Assembly: GCA_022573485.1 (NCBI GenBank)
Contig: JACZTW010000042.1
Coordinates: forward strand, 1-16,398
Reading direction: 5' to 3'
DNA length: 16,398 nucleotides
From: Planctomycetota bacterium
GTDB taxonomy: Bacteria > Planctomycetota > Phycisphaerae > UBA1845 > CAIVHJ01
Part shown: positions 6,766 through 14,096 of the stretch, one piece after another
Layout of the letters: every line of letters begins with the position of its first letter
Position numbering within the stretch: position 1 is the first letter of the stretch
The notes under the pieces: generated by a model
The model's database searches: none
The model's input: the letters and a program-made list of their open reading frames with translations, nothing else
What the model was told of the DNA's origin: nothing
Translations under genes and position numbers: made by a program

Positions 6766-6800
6766 CTTCACGCTTCACGCTTCACGCTTCACTCTTCACT
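6766..6800. repeat. Heptamer tandem array (CTTCACG type)
   Basis: Five 7-base units, CTTCACG three times and CTTCACT twice. The right end overlaps the stop codon and last residues (ESEE) of the minus-strand gene at 6789-7256, so the repeat supplies part of that coding end. Same unit length as the arrays at 1831 and 15865. Confidence 0.9.
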
Positions 6801-7256
6801 TTCGACAGTCTGCGGCGGCAGCCGCAGCGTGATGTCCGGCAGCAGCGTCCGTTCGCATTGCGGGCAGTTGATTGCATCATCCACGTCTGCCCAGGAGCCG
6901 CCCAGCGGCCGAGCCGATTTGATCCGAGATCCTCGCCGATCGTCACGCTCATAGCGCAACTGACACAAGAATGCGCCGTGCTTGGTGCATTGATAGGACC
7001 ACATCGGCCAGGCACGTCGCTGGCAGCCTTCCTGGCTGCAGGGGAGCGACTTCGTGTCCGCCAAGCCGACAAAGCGATGACCGTCATCGCATTCATAGGT
7101 CACGGATACTTGGCCCAAATCGCGTTGCACGGCACGAACCGCGGAGGTCGAGGACCACAACATCAACGTAAACCACATCAACACCGCCGCGCCCACGGCG
7201 AGGCCGATGCTGAATTCGGGCCGGCGATCGTGATCTTTGATTCGCAGGCGCGCCAT
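6789..7256 (-). CDS. Membrane-anchored Cys-rich protein, function unknown
   Basis: A 155-residue protein with one membrane segment near the N-terminus (about 16-36, SIGLAVGAAVLMWFTLMLW) after a short basic start. It probably has its C-terminal part outside the cytoplasm. The soluble part carries Cys56, Cys73, Cys78, Cys90, Cys98, Cys131 and Cys134. The last two form CPQC, so one or two zinc-ribbon-like sites are likely. The ATG lies three bases after the prepilin-like stop codon, which makes the two genes an operon. A role in assembly or anchoring of the prepilin product is an inference from position. The stop codon falls in the heptamer array, so the last four residues may be a recent acquisition. 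I do not recognise the family. Confidence 0.75.
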   Translation of the reverse strand: MARLRIKDHDRRPEFSIGLAVGAAVLMWFTLMLWSSTSAVRAVQRDLGQVSVTYECDDGHRFVGLADTKSLPCSQEGCQRRAWPMWSYQCTKHGAFLCQLRYERDDRRGSRIKSARPLGGSWADVDDAINCPQCERTLLPDITLRLPPQTVESEE

Positions 7257-7259
7257 GGT

Positions 7260-8189
7260 TCACGGAGCCTCGTTCTCTTGAGCTGCTGGCGGCGGGTCGG
7301 AAACGGCGTAGTAGGAGCCGGTCCACCAGTACAATTTGCTTGTCGAAAAGTCGTAGTGGGGCATGCGAAAGACGTTGCAAAATGTGCAGTCGCCGGTCGC
7401 ACAATCGTCATAGTAGTCGGCAGGCACGCCGTCCATCATTTCACGGACATCGTGCCCGGCGGCAACGGCATTGCCGCCTTGGGCGATCAAGTTGATCGTG
7501 CGCCCGTGCCGGGCCGTCAGCCAGGAGCCCGGCGAACGAACCGCACCGAAGCGGAAACCGTCATCCGGCACCAGCCGACCCGCATCGCGGGCCCGCTCGA
7601 TGATGCGGCGCTGCTCTGCCTCATTCTTGGGCAACTCGCCGCTGGGAATATCCGGTCCCATGTCGGCCAGCAGGATGGTCTGATTCGGTTTGCTGGGCTT
7701 GTGGACCAGGCCGACGTCATCGCTCGGCGCCACGCCATACTCGCGCCAGGTCAGTTGATTCAAGCCGTAGCTCGGGCCGTCGGCGATCTGGCGGCGCAGA
7801 AACTCCTGAGGCGCGGAATCCCGCCGAGGCGCGTTGATGTCGCCGGGGCAAATGAAGCGGTTCGCTTCGCTGACATATTCGTCGTCGAGGATCAGGTCAA
7901 CCCACACGTTTGAGTCTTTGATCAGGCCGGCTTGCGTCCGTACCTGCCGCTCGGGCCACCAACTGTTGGCCGCCCGGTAGGCGGTCAACCCAAGCTGGAT
8001 TTCGCGGAGGTTCTCCATGCAGCGCGTCGAGCTGGCAGATCCCATCTGGCGCTTCAGCGCCGGGATCAGAACGGCCAGCGCAAACATGAGCACGGCGAGG
8101 CAAACGGCCAATTGTATAAGAGTGAAGCCCCGGCCCGAATGATCAGGCAGGTGCAGCGTGCTTTGTGTTTGGAGGTTTCTCGATGACAT
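7260..8189 (-). CDS. Type IV prepilin-like secreted protein with Gln at +5
   Basis: A 309-residue protein with a class III (prepilin) signal. Basic and polar residues are followed by GRG at 19-21, cleavage before Phe22, then the hydrophobic stretch FTLIQLAVCLAVLMFALAVL. Most pilins and pseudopilins have Glu at mature position +5; here it is Gln26. The rest resembles planctomycete prepilin-like proteins: MENLREIQLGLTAYRAANS, a Trp-rich segment, FICPGD, SYGLNQ and RHGRTINLIAQGGNAV. The last is where such proteins usually carry an H-X9-DG motif, here degraded. CATGDCTFC near the end adds possible disulfides. It should be exported by a type II/IV-type system and sit in the inner membrane or a pseudopilus. 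First gene of an operon with the Cys-rich membrane protein. The ATG has only a weak ribosome-binding site. Confidence 0.85.
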   Translation of the reverse strand: MSSRNLQTQSTLHLPDHSGRGFTLIQLAVCLAVLMFALAVLIPALKRQMGSASSTRCMENLREIQLGLTAYRAANSWWPERQVRTQAGLIKDSNVWVDLILDDEYVSEANRFICPGDINAPRRDSAPQEFLRRQIADGPSYGLNQLTWREYGVAPSDDVGLVHKPSKPNQTILLADMGPDIPSGELPKNEAEQRRIIERARDAGRLVPDDGFRFGAVRSPGSWLTARHGRTINLIAQGGNAVAAGHDVREMMDGVPADYYDDCATGDCTFCNVFRMPHYDFSTSKLYWWTGSYYAVSDPPPAAQENEAP

Positions 8190-8302
8190 TCGCGATCGTT
8201 ACCGCCCCTGAGACCCATACCCCTCAAATAGCTTAGGGCGAGTAGCGATGCGATTCAATAGGTCCGTGGAGGAGCCGCAGTTGGGCATCTCGGCAAGATC
8301 AC

Positions 8303-8332
8303 TTGCGTCCGCCACAAATCGAACAGTATATT
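8303..8332 (+). promoter_or_regulatory. Candidate promoter for radical SAM gene
   Basis: TTGCGT (8303-8308), 18 bases, then TATATT (8327-8332). Transcription would begin near 8340, about 30 bases before ATG 8371. If this is right, the in-frame ATG at 8248 cannot be the start. Confidence 0.45.
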
Positions 8333-8370
8333 GCTATGATATTCCGTTTGAGGATTCGTGGGATGACACA

Positions 8371-10206
8371 ATGATCCAACTCGCCGAGACATCGATATCC
8401 AATCTTGCCGCCCGCGTCAGCGAGGAGCTTCTGCCATTCGTAGACCAGCCTGGCCAATACATCGGTCGCGAATTCAATCAACTGGTTCAGCCGGACGATT
8501 GGCAGAAGGCGGAAGTCCGCGTGGTGATCGGCTTTCCCGACGCCTACACCATCGGCATGAGTCACTTGGGTTGTCAGATTCTGTACTGGCTCGCCAACCA
8601 CATGGACGGCGTGTGCGCCGAGCGTGTCTATTGCCCGTGGATCGACGCCGAAGCCGTCATGCGCCAGAAACACATTCCGCTCTTTACTTGGGACACACGC
8701 CAGCCAGTGTCCGACGCGGATATTCTGGCAATTTCGTTGCAGTATGAAATGGGCTTCACAAACACGCTGACGCTGCTCGATTTGGCGGGCATCCCGCTGC
8801 GCAGCGCCGATCGGGACGACTCGCACCCGCTGATCATCGCCGGCGGGCCGCAGGCCGACAACCCGGAACCAATGGCGCCGTTTCTGGACTTGGTCGTCGT
8901 CGGCGACGGCGAGGAATCGCTGGCGGCCATTCTGGCGGCCTGTCGCGAAATGAAACGCGGCGGCGTGCGCCGGCGCGATATGATCCACGAGTTGGCGCGG
9001 CGCTTCGAGTGGATTTATGCACCCGCGCTTTACGACGTGAGCTATGGACCGGATCATCGCATCGCACGCATCAAACCGCTGCACGACGACCTGCCGGCAA
9101 CGATCGAACGATGCCAAACGCCCGATTTCGAGCACGCGCCTTTCCCAACCCGGCCTCTGGTGCCGCACGTGGGCGTGGTACACGACCGCATCAGCATCGA
9201 GATCATGCGCGGCTGCCCGCAGCGCTGCCGCTTTTGCCACGCGGGATACACCAAGCGCCCGGTGGGCGTGCGAAGCGTCGATCAAATTCTCGAGATCGCC
9301 GAAAAGTGCTGGCGCAGCACCGGCATGGATGAACTCGGCCTGCTCTCGCTGTCCACCGCCGACTATCCGCATATTGCCGAATTGGCCAAGCGGATCAACG
9401 AGCGGTTTGCTTCGCGCATGGTCAACATTTCGGTGCCGTCGCTGCGCGTCGATAAGATGCTGGAAAACATTCCCTGGATGGTCAACAGCGTGCGTAAGAG
9501 CGGCCTGACCATCGCCGTGGAGGCTGCCAACGACGACATGCGCGCCGCCATCCGCAAGAAAGTCTCCGACGGCCGATTGCTCGACGGTGTGCGGCAGGCC
9601 TTTAAGGCGGGCTGGAAGTCCGTGAAGCTCTATTTCATGGCCGGCTTTCCCGGCGAGCGGCCCGACGATATCGAGGGCATTTGGAACTTGAGCAACGAAA
9701 TCAGTCGCGTGCGCTGCGAGTTCGGCAAGGGGCCTGCCACGGTCAATGCCGCCGTCGGCTGGCTGGTGCCCAAGCCGTATACGCCTTTTCAGTGGGCCGC
9801 CCAGCCGCGGGCGCAGTATTTTCACGAGGTCCGCAGGCAACTCAACGACCTGTCTCGAAGCCGCCGCAGCACCGTGCGCATCAAGACCCACAGCATTGGA
9901 CGTTCGATTCTCGAAGGCGTCTTCTCGCGCGGCGATCGGCGACTGGCCGACAGCATCGAGTGGGCTTGGCGACACGGGGCACGCTTCGACGGCTGGGACG
10001 AGTGTTTCGATGCGCAAAAATGGAAAAACGCATTTGAGGCCACAAACATTGATCCAGACTGGTACGCCCATCGTGAGCGCAAATACGATGAAGTGCTGCC
10101 GTGGTCGCACATCCATAGCGGCCCGCCGATGAACTACCTCGAACGGCAGTACGACGACGTCTTCGTCCAGATCGGCAAGCGCAAACCGCTACCCGTTATG
10201 CAATAG
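8371..10206 (+). CDS. TIGR03960-type radical SAM protein
   Basis: A 611-residue iron-sulfur enzyme. The N-terminal half (about 20-190: LPFVDQPGQYIG, FPDAYTIGMSHLG, LIIAGGPQADNPEPM, VVVGDGEES) is the B12-binding-like Rossmann region. The centre carries RGCPQRCRFCHAG with Cys282, Cys286 and Cys289, the CX3CX2C ligands of the 4Fe-4S cluster that cleaves S-adenosylmethionine. VEAANDDMR and YFMAGFPGE belong to the barrel. Length matches TIGR03960, whose substrate is, to my knowledge, not established. The gene is often next to, or fused with, a DUF2344 protein near RNase G/E and rplU genes; none of those is here. I chose ATG 8371 over the upstream ATG 8248 because family similarity begins near it and a promoter overlaps the extension. 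Confidence 0.88.
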   Translation: MIQLAETSISNLAARVSEELLPFVDQPGQYIGREFNQLVQPDDWQKAEVRVVIGFPDAYTIGMSHLGCQILYWLANHMDGVCAERVYCPWIDAEAVMRQKHIPLFTWDTRQPVSDADILAISLQYEMGFTNTLTLLDLAGIPLRSADRDDSHPLIIAGGPQADNPEPMAPFLDLVVVGDGEESLAAILAACREMKRGGVRRRDMIHELARRFEWIYAPALYDVSYGPDHRIARIKPLHDDLPATIERCQTPDFEHAPFPTRPLVPHVGVVHDRISIEIMRGCPQRCRFCHAGYTKRPVGVRSVDQILEIAEKCWRSTGMDELGLLSLSTADYPHIAELAKRINERFASRMVNISVPSLRVDKMLENIPWMVNSVRKSGLTIAVEAANDDMRAAIRKKVSDGRLLDGVRQAFKAGWKSVKLYFMAGFPGERPDDIEGIWNLSNEISRVRCEFGKGPATVNAAVGWLVPKPYTPFQWAAQPRAQYFHEVRRQLNDLSRSRRSTVRIKTHSIGRSILEGVFSRGDRRLADSIEWAWRHGARFDGWDECFDAQKWKNAFEATNIDPDWYAHRERKYDEVLPWSHIHSGPPMNYLERQYDDVFVQIGKRKPLPVMQ

Positions 10207-10265
10207 TTGAGCACCCCCGTGGCTTGCCGTTTAGCAGCACTCGCAAGACGAATCGGATTCACACC

Positions 10266-11588
10266 ATGAACACACCGAGCAAAACGGTACTCAGAGGTTG
10301 CCTACTCATGGGTCTTCTGACATTCGCTGCCGCACTCGCCCAGGTTGCAACCTCCCCCACTTCCACGAAGGATGACACCCAAGTTCTATTGGACGACCTC
10401 AGCGATCCGTCGTACGAAGTGCGGCAGGCCGCCGTCGAGAAGCTCTACACCGCCGGCCCCGCCGTGCTCGACGCATTGTCGAAGCTCACCACGAGCGACG
10501 ATTTCGAAGCCGCTCTGCGAGCCCGGAATCTGATCGAGCGCATTCAGAAGCTCTTCTTCGTCGGCGCCAAGATCGAGCTATCCGCCAGCCACAAGCGGAT
10601 TCGCTGGGACGAGCCTGTCTCTCTGCGGATCAAAATCATCAATCCCTCCGACTTTCCAATCCATTTGCCTTTCCTGATCAAGAATCGCGGCTCGATTGAC
10701 ATTGATCCACTAGCGGTGCAGATGGGAAACCTGCTTGACGCCGCCGACTTTCTGAGCGTCGTGGGGCCGGACAGCAAAGCAGCCGACCCGGTGGTCGATG
10801 ACCTCCGCGGCGAGCCGAGCCTCGAAGCGGCGCTGGACACGCGCGTCTATGCGGAGCCGGCCAGCCTGCTGGCGCCGCACAGCGAGTTCATTTTGAATGT
10901 GCCCGACTTCAACCGCGGCTTCGCCCGTTACCGAATGCTCCGCAAGGGAACATACCGCCTGCAATTCGCCTATGTGCCCGAATGGGATGACCACAAGATG
11001 CGCGAAGACGGGATCGGCAAGGTGGTCAGCAACGCGCTCACGCTGACGGTCACGCAGCCGGCACCGGATCTCATCCTCAACGCAACACGAGAAATCCGCG
11101 TGGGGCTGGAGCGCGTGGGGCGGGAATTCGTCGTTCGCCTGACAAACACGCACGATCGACCGATGGGTGTCAACTTGAATCTCGGCAACTGGGATTTCGC
11201 TTATTATGCCCACATGGAATGGCAGTGGCGAACGCCGGCCGGAGTTGTGCGAGCGGCACAGCCCCTCCTCAATCCGTCACCACTGGACACCGAGAAACTC
11301 GTCAAGCTCAAGCCGGGGCAATCAATCGAATTGTTCAGAACGGATTTGAATCGGTTGAAGACGCTGACGGGATTCGAGCACATGGGCCGGGACGGGGAGA
11401 ACACCACTCTGGCAGTTCGATATACCAACATTCTCGATCGGGCGCTCTTGCTGATGCGCCGGCGGCAGGAGGGGCCCAATCAAAAGAAATGGAAGCGACT
11501 GTACGAAGCCATGCCGCTGCCCACATTCGTGGGCTCCTGCACCAGTGATCCCATCCAAGCGTCATCAGGCGCTCCGGACAGGAACTGA
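10266..11588 (+). CDS. Secreted HEAT-repeat-like protein, function unknown
   Basis: A 440-residue protein with a signal peptide (about 1-26: basic NTPSKTVLR, then GCLLMGLLTFAAALA). A helical segment (about 36-96) reads LLDDLSDPSYEVRQAAVEKL and ALRARNLIERIQKLF and looks like one or two HEAT-type repeats. The larger remainder is predicted as beta-rich, immunoglobulin-like: FVGAKIELSASHKRIRWDEP, VSLRIKIINPSDFPIHLPF, then RLQFAYVPEW and LTLTVTQPAP. This layout is common in planctomycete secreted proteins of unknown role. ATG 10266 was chosen so that the signal peptide is at the N-terminus; an ATG 42 bases earlier would place it internally. It is co-directional with and 59 bases from the radical SAM gene, perhaps in one transcript. 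Confidence 0.75.
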   Translation: MNTPSKTVLRGCLLMGLLTFAAALAQVATSPTSTKDDTQVLLDDLSDPSYEVRQAAVEKLYTAGPAVLDALSKLTTSDDFEAALRARNLIERIQKLFFVGAKIELSASHKRIRWDEPVSLRIKIINPSDFPIHLPFLIKNRGSIDIDPLAVQMGNLLDAADFLSVVGPDSKAADPVVDDLRGEPSLEAALDTRVYAEPASLLAPHSEFILNVPDFNRGFARYRMLRKGTYRLQFAYVPEWDDHKMREDGIGKVVSNALTLTVTQPAPDLILNATREIRVGLERVGREFVVRLTNTHDRPMGVNLNLGNWDFAYYAHMEWQWRTPAGVVRAAQPLLNPSPLDTEKLVKLKPGQSIELFRTDLNRLKTLTGFEHMGRDGENTTLAVRYTNILDRALLLMRRRQEGPNQKKWKRLYEAMPLPTFVGSCTSDPIQASSGAPDRN

Positions 11589-11627
11589 CCCGCGGCGCGT
11601 GAAATGTTCCCGCCCGTTTCGACGTTC

Positions 11628-12539
11628 TTAAACGGAGACGTGCTCTTTGATCGCTTTGGCAATGAGGCTGTAGACGTTACTGGCGATGACGTCGATCTTG
11701 AGCATCTCCGCCAGTTCCGTCACATCGGCCTCGACCTTTTCGATCATCTCCAACAAAACGGAAAGATCCAGATCGACGAAGGCCACCGCCGCGTTGCACT
11801 CGTCAGCCAGATGCTCAAGTTCGGGGCTCTCGCAGAGCAGCTTCGCGATGCGATCTGACGCATTGATGATGCGGGCCAGTTGGATGGCTTCGGTGCTGGC
11901 AGCCACATCGGATTGATGGTTGGCCACGGCTTGGCAGATCAGCTCCGGCAGTTCCCAGAATTCCAACACGACCGCCGACATTTCAGCGTGCGTGACGCCG
12001 AGCGCATCCATTTCAGCCTCAACGAGGTCCGTCTGGCCGTGAGGTTTGTACAGCTTCAGGACCGGCGCGTAATCGTCGGTCATTTCCTGAGCGAGAATCG
12101 TAATCCCCACATCCGCGAGCAGCGCAGAAATGAACGCCTCTTCGCGAAGCCGCGGCGCCAGCACATCGGCAAACCGCGCCGCCAAAACGCCGCAGGTCAG
12201 CGAACGTCGCCAAAAGTACGATGAGTCCAGTTCGCCGACGTCGTTCTGCCCGACGGTCTCGACCATGTAGCGGCCCAGCACGAGCGACCGCACGCGCCGT
12301 GGGCCGAGCAACGTCGCAGCCTGCTTCAGCGACGTGATCTTGCGCGAGACACCGAATAGCGCCGAATTCGACAGCCGCAGAATGTCCACGGCAGTTCCCG
12401 GATCGGTCGACAGCACCGCCGTGAGGTCATCATAATTGAACTCCGGCTGCTGGATGATTTCCAGGAATCGGGTGACGACTTGCGGCATCGAGGGGACGGC
12501 GCCGGAACGCTTGACGGCTTCGAGAATCTCGGGCTTCAT
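11628..12539 (-). CDS. HDOD-domain signalling protein
   Basis: A 303-residue protein made almost only of an HDOD domain (about 8-210). Visible are LTAVLSTDPGTAVDILRLSNSALFG, ITSLKQAATLLGPRRVRSLVLG and AFISALLADVGITILAQ. In the last, the HD-phosphohydrolase His-Asp pair is replaced by Ala-Asp, the hallmark that makes HDOD proteins non-catalytic. GVTHAEMSAVVLEFWELPELICQAVANHQ completes it. The C-terminal 80 residues are helical. HDOD proteins act as scaffolds in regulation of motility, cell-cycle or c-di-GMP pathways. ATG 12537-12539 has GGGAG about nine bases upstream; an in-frame GTG at 12614 is a less likely start. It ends 39 bases from the convergent secreted-protein gene. Confidence 0.9.
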   Translation of the reverse strand: MKPEILEAVKRSGAVPSMPQVVTRFLEIIQQPEFNYDDLTAVLSTDPGTAVDILRLSNSALFGVSRKITSLKQAATLLGPRRVRSLVLGRYMVETVGQNDVGELDSSYFWRRSLTCGVLAARFADVLAPRLREEAFISALLADVGITILAQEMTDDYAPVLKLYKPHGQTDLVEAEMDALGVTHAEMSAVVLEFWELPELICQAVANHQSDVAASTEAIQLARIINASDRIAKLLCESPELEHLADECNAAVAFVDLDLSVLLEMIEKVEADVTELAEMLKIDVIASNVYSLIAKAIKEHVSV

Positions 12540-12698
12540 GGCTTGCACTCCCAGAAAAGTGACGCCTGCGGTGCGTGTTATGGGTTCTCGTCGTTGCTCC
12601 ACATGTGGTTTCACTGGTGGTTACAACTAATCATCGGACCGGCTGGAATCCGGATTGACTTCATTCGGCACGGCCGCTTGGCCGGCGTGCTCGCGGTA

Positions 12699-12727
12699 TT
12701 GACTTTTCGGACCCCTGCCACTACAAC
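12699..12727 (+). promoter_or_regulatory. Promoter upstream of TPP riboswitch
   Basis: TTGACT (12699-12704), 17 bases, then TACAAC (12722-12727). The expected transcription start is near 12735, seven bases before the first P1 base of the riboswitch at 12742. This spacing and match make it the best-supported promoter in the window. Confidence 0.65.
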
Positions 12728-12741
12728 TTCGGCAGATGACG

Positions 12742-12877
12742 ATCGCTAGGGGTTGCCGGCTGAGGCCCTTCTCAATACTGAAAAGGCCGCATCCGGACTG
12801 AGAGTATACCCTCTGAACCTGATCAGAGAGGGACGGCGGAGTGATCCGGCGTGCCCGATTCTGCGTAGGGAAGCGAT
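12742..12877 (+). promoter_or_regulatory. TPP riboswitch (THI element)
   Basis: The thiamine pyrophosphate aptamer is recognisable by its core. Stem P1 is ATCGCT (12742-12747) with AGCGAT (12872-12877). P2 is AGGGGT with ATACCCT. CTGAGAG (12798-12804) lies between P3 and P2, TGAACCTGATC (12814-12824) follows P2, and GCGTAGGGAAGCGA (12863-12876) closes the aptamer. P3 is CCGG paired with CCGG, extended by an inner GGCC/GGCC arm. The second arm is longer than usual: CAGA/TCTG, then GGG/CCC, then ACGGCGG against CCGGCGT with one mismatch. When TPP binds, such elements usually turn off thiamine synthesis or transport genes. The gene directly downstream is a DinB-like gene; thiC lies 2.8 kb away. 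Confidence 0.93.
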
Positions 12878-12968
12878 GAGACGAGCACTTCCAACACGAC
12901 AACACTCAGCATGTGGATGTCCCCGCATCCACGGATGCGGGCTTGCACACCACGATCAATCGCGGAGG
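12878..12968 (+). promoter_or_regulatory. Presumed expression platform of the riboswitch
   Basis: Two hairpins share bases and exclude each other: GTGGATG (12913-12919) with CATCCAC (12926-12932), or CCCGCATCC (12922-12930) with GGATGCGGG (12933-12941). GGATGCGG (12933-12940) is also the perfect complement of CCGCATCC (12787-12794) inside aptamer P3. GCGAT from the 3' side of P1 could pair with ATCGC (12959-12963), directly before GGAGG (12964-12968) of the next gene. There is no U-tract after the strong hairpin, so control of translation rather than transcription termination is more likely. The mechanism is inference. Confidence 0.5.
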
Positions 12969-12976
12969 TCTGCCTG

Positions 12977-13984
12977 ATGCGGCTTGCCTCTTTGCGAGAC
13001 TTGTTCAAACATGGCGACTGGGCAAGCGTATGCGTCTGGGAAACCGCTGACGATTTGAACGACGAACAATTAGACCGCGCGTTCGAGATGGGCGAAGGAT
13101 CACTCCGCAAAACGCTCACCCACATTCACGGTGCCGAGCCGGCGTGGTACGAACTCTGCGAAATCCTGGACGTGAGCGCGCTGCCGCGAAGCCGCGACAC
13201 GCACACGCTCGCCCAGATTCGCGAAGCGGCACAGCAACTCGCAGACCTGCGCAACCGCTGGCTGGACGCCATGGCCGACGGCGACTTGACGCGCGAAATC
13301 ACATACACCAGAGACGGCCACAGCCACACGCACCCGCTCAGCGACCTATTGCTGCACCTCTGCAACCACGGCATCCACCACCGGGCGCAGGCGCTCAACA
13401 TGCTCCGGCGACTTGGGAAGAAGGTCCCGACGCTCGACGTGATGGTCATGCGCATCCAGCAGAAGGATCAGCCCGCGCTGAAGACGGACTTGCAGACGCT
13501 GCGCAGCTACTACGAGTACACCGACTGGGCCAACGGCCTGGTGTTTGACATCGCGGAGACGCTCGACGATAAACCACTGCGGCGTGAGTTCGAAATGGGC
13601 ATGGGCTGCATTCTGAAGACGCTGGCCCACATGCGTGATGCGGAGCAATGGTGGTTCGAGAATTGGCACAACGGCGGCGTGCGCGCTTTTGAGCAAATCC
13701 AAAAAGACACCACGGTCCGCCAGTTGCACGACGCCTATCAAGAGACGATCGACAACCGCAACAGCTATTTCGCCGGCTTAAACGACGACGATTTGGATCG
13801 CACCGTGACCGCCTCGCCGACGAAGAACAAGACGTACACCTTCACGCTCGGCGAGTCCATGCTGCAACTCTGCTGCCACGGCACCCACCACCGCGCCCAG
13901 ATCGCAAACATGTTCCGCCACGTCGAAGCGGAAGTTCCGAAATTGGATTTCGTCGCCATGAAAAGACAAGGGGCAACAGCTTGA
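12977..13984 (+). CDS. Tandem DinB-like (two-domain) protein
   Basis: A 335-residue cytoplasmic protein made of two DinB-like four-helix domains (about 1-160 and 168-335). The halves align with each other: FEMGEGSLRKTLTHIHGAEPAW against FEMGMGCILKTLAHMRDAEQWW, and LCNHGIHHRAQALNM against LCCHGTHHRAQIANM. Each half keeps a His set at corresponding spacing (His49, His131 and His134/135; His218, His301 and His304/305), as expected for the metal site of the superfamily. DinB-like proteins are metal-dependent thiol transferases, isomerases or of unknown function. Single-domain members are usual at about 160 residues, so this is a fusion of two. GGAGG at 12964-12968 fixes the start. It is the first gene behind the TPP riboswitch, so expression may respond to thiamine; no known thiamine-pathway role for this family is available to me. 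Confidence 0.88.
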   Translation: MRLASLRDLFKHGDWASVCVWETADDLNDEQLDRAFEMGEGSLRKTLTHIHGAEPAWYELCEILDVSALPRSRDTHTLAQIREAAQQLADLRNRWLDAMADGDLTREITYTRDGHSHTHPLSDLLLHLCNHGIHHRAQALNMLRRLGKKVPTLDVMVMRIQQKDQPALKTDLQTLRSYYEYTDWANGLVFDIAETLDDKPLRREFEMGMGCILKTLAHMRDAEQWWFENWHNGGVRAFEQIQKDTTVRQLHDAYQETIDNRNSYFAGLNDDDLDRTVTASPTKNKTYTFTLGESMLQLCCHGTHHRAQIANMFRHVEAEVPKLDFVAMKRQGATA

Positions 13985-14002
13985 GGAATTCGCCGACGGC
14001 GT

Positions 14003-14064
14003 GCCACTGGCAGCTTGCCTGCCAGTGCCGATCGTGAAACAATGTACTGGCGGACGAGTCGCCA
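14003..14064. repeat. Palindromic repeat pair
   Basis: CACTGGCAG (14005-14013) pairs with CTGCCAGTG (14019-14027), flanked by GCC/GCC-type bases. A second small hairpin, TGGCG-GACGAGT-CGCCA, lies at 14048-14064. Both share the words ACTGGC and GCCA. They separate the DinB-like gene from the nuclease-MNT gene and could slow or stop transcription between them, though no U-tract follows. Confidence 0.65.
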
Positions 14065-14096
14065 CCGCCGCCCGGCAGCACCGTGAGTAATGTCAT

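Noticed and set aside
6858..7913. Plus-strand ORF of 351 codons
   Set aside because: It runs antisense to both the Cys-rich protein and the prepilin-like gene, which have a membrane segment, a prepilin signal and operon spacing.
8299..10116. Minus-strand ORF of 605 codons
   Set aside because: It is the shadow of the radical SAM gene, which has the CX3CX2C motif and family length; the translated shadow shows no family pattern.
12922..12941. Intrinsic terminator after the TPP aptamer
   Set aside because: The stem is strong, but the following bases (CTTGCACACC) have no T-tract, so it is listed only as part of the expression platform.
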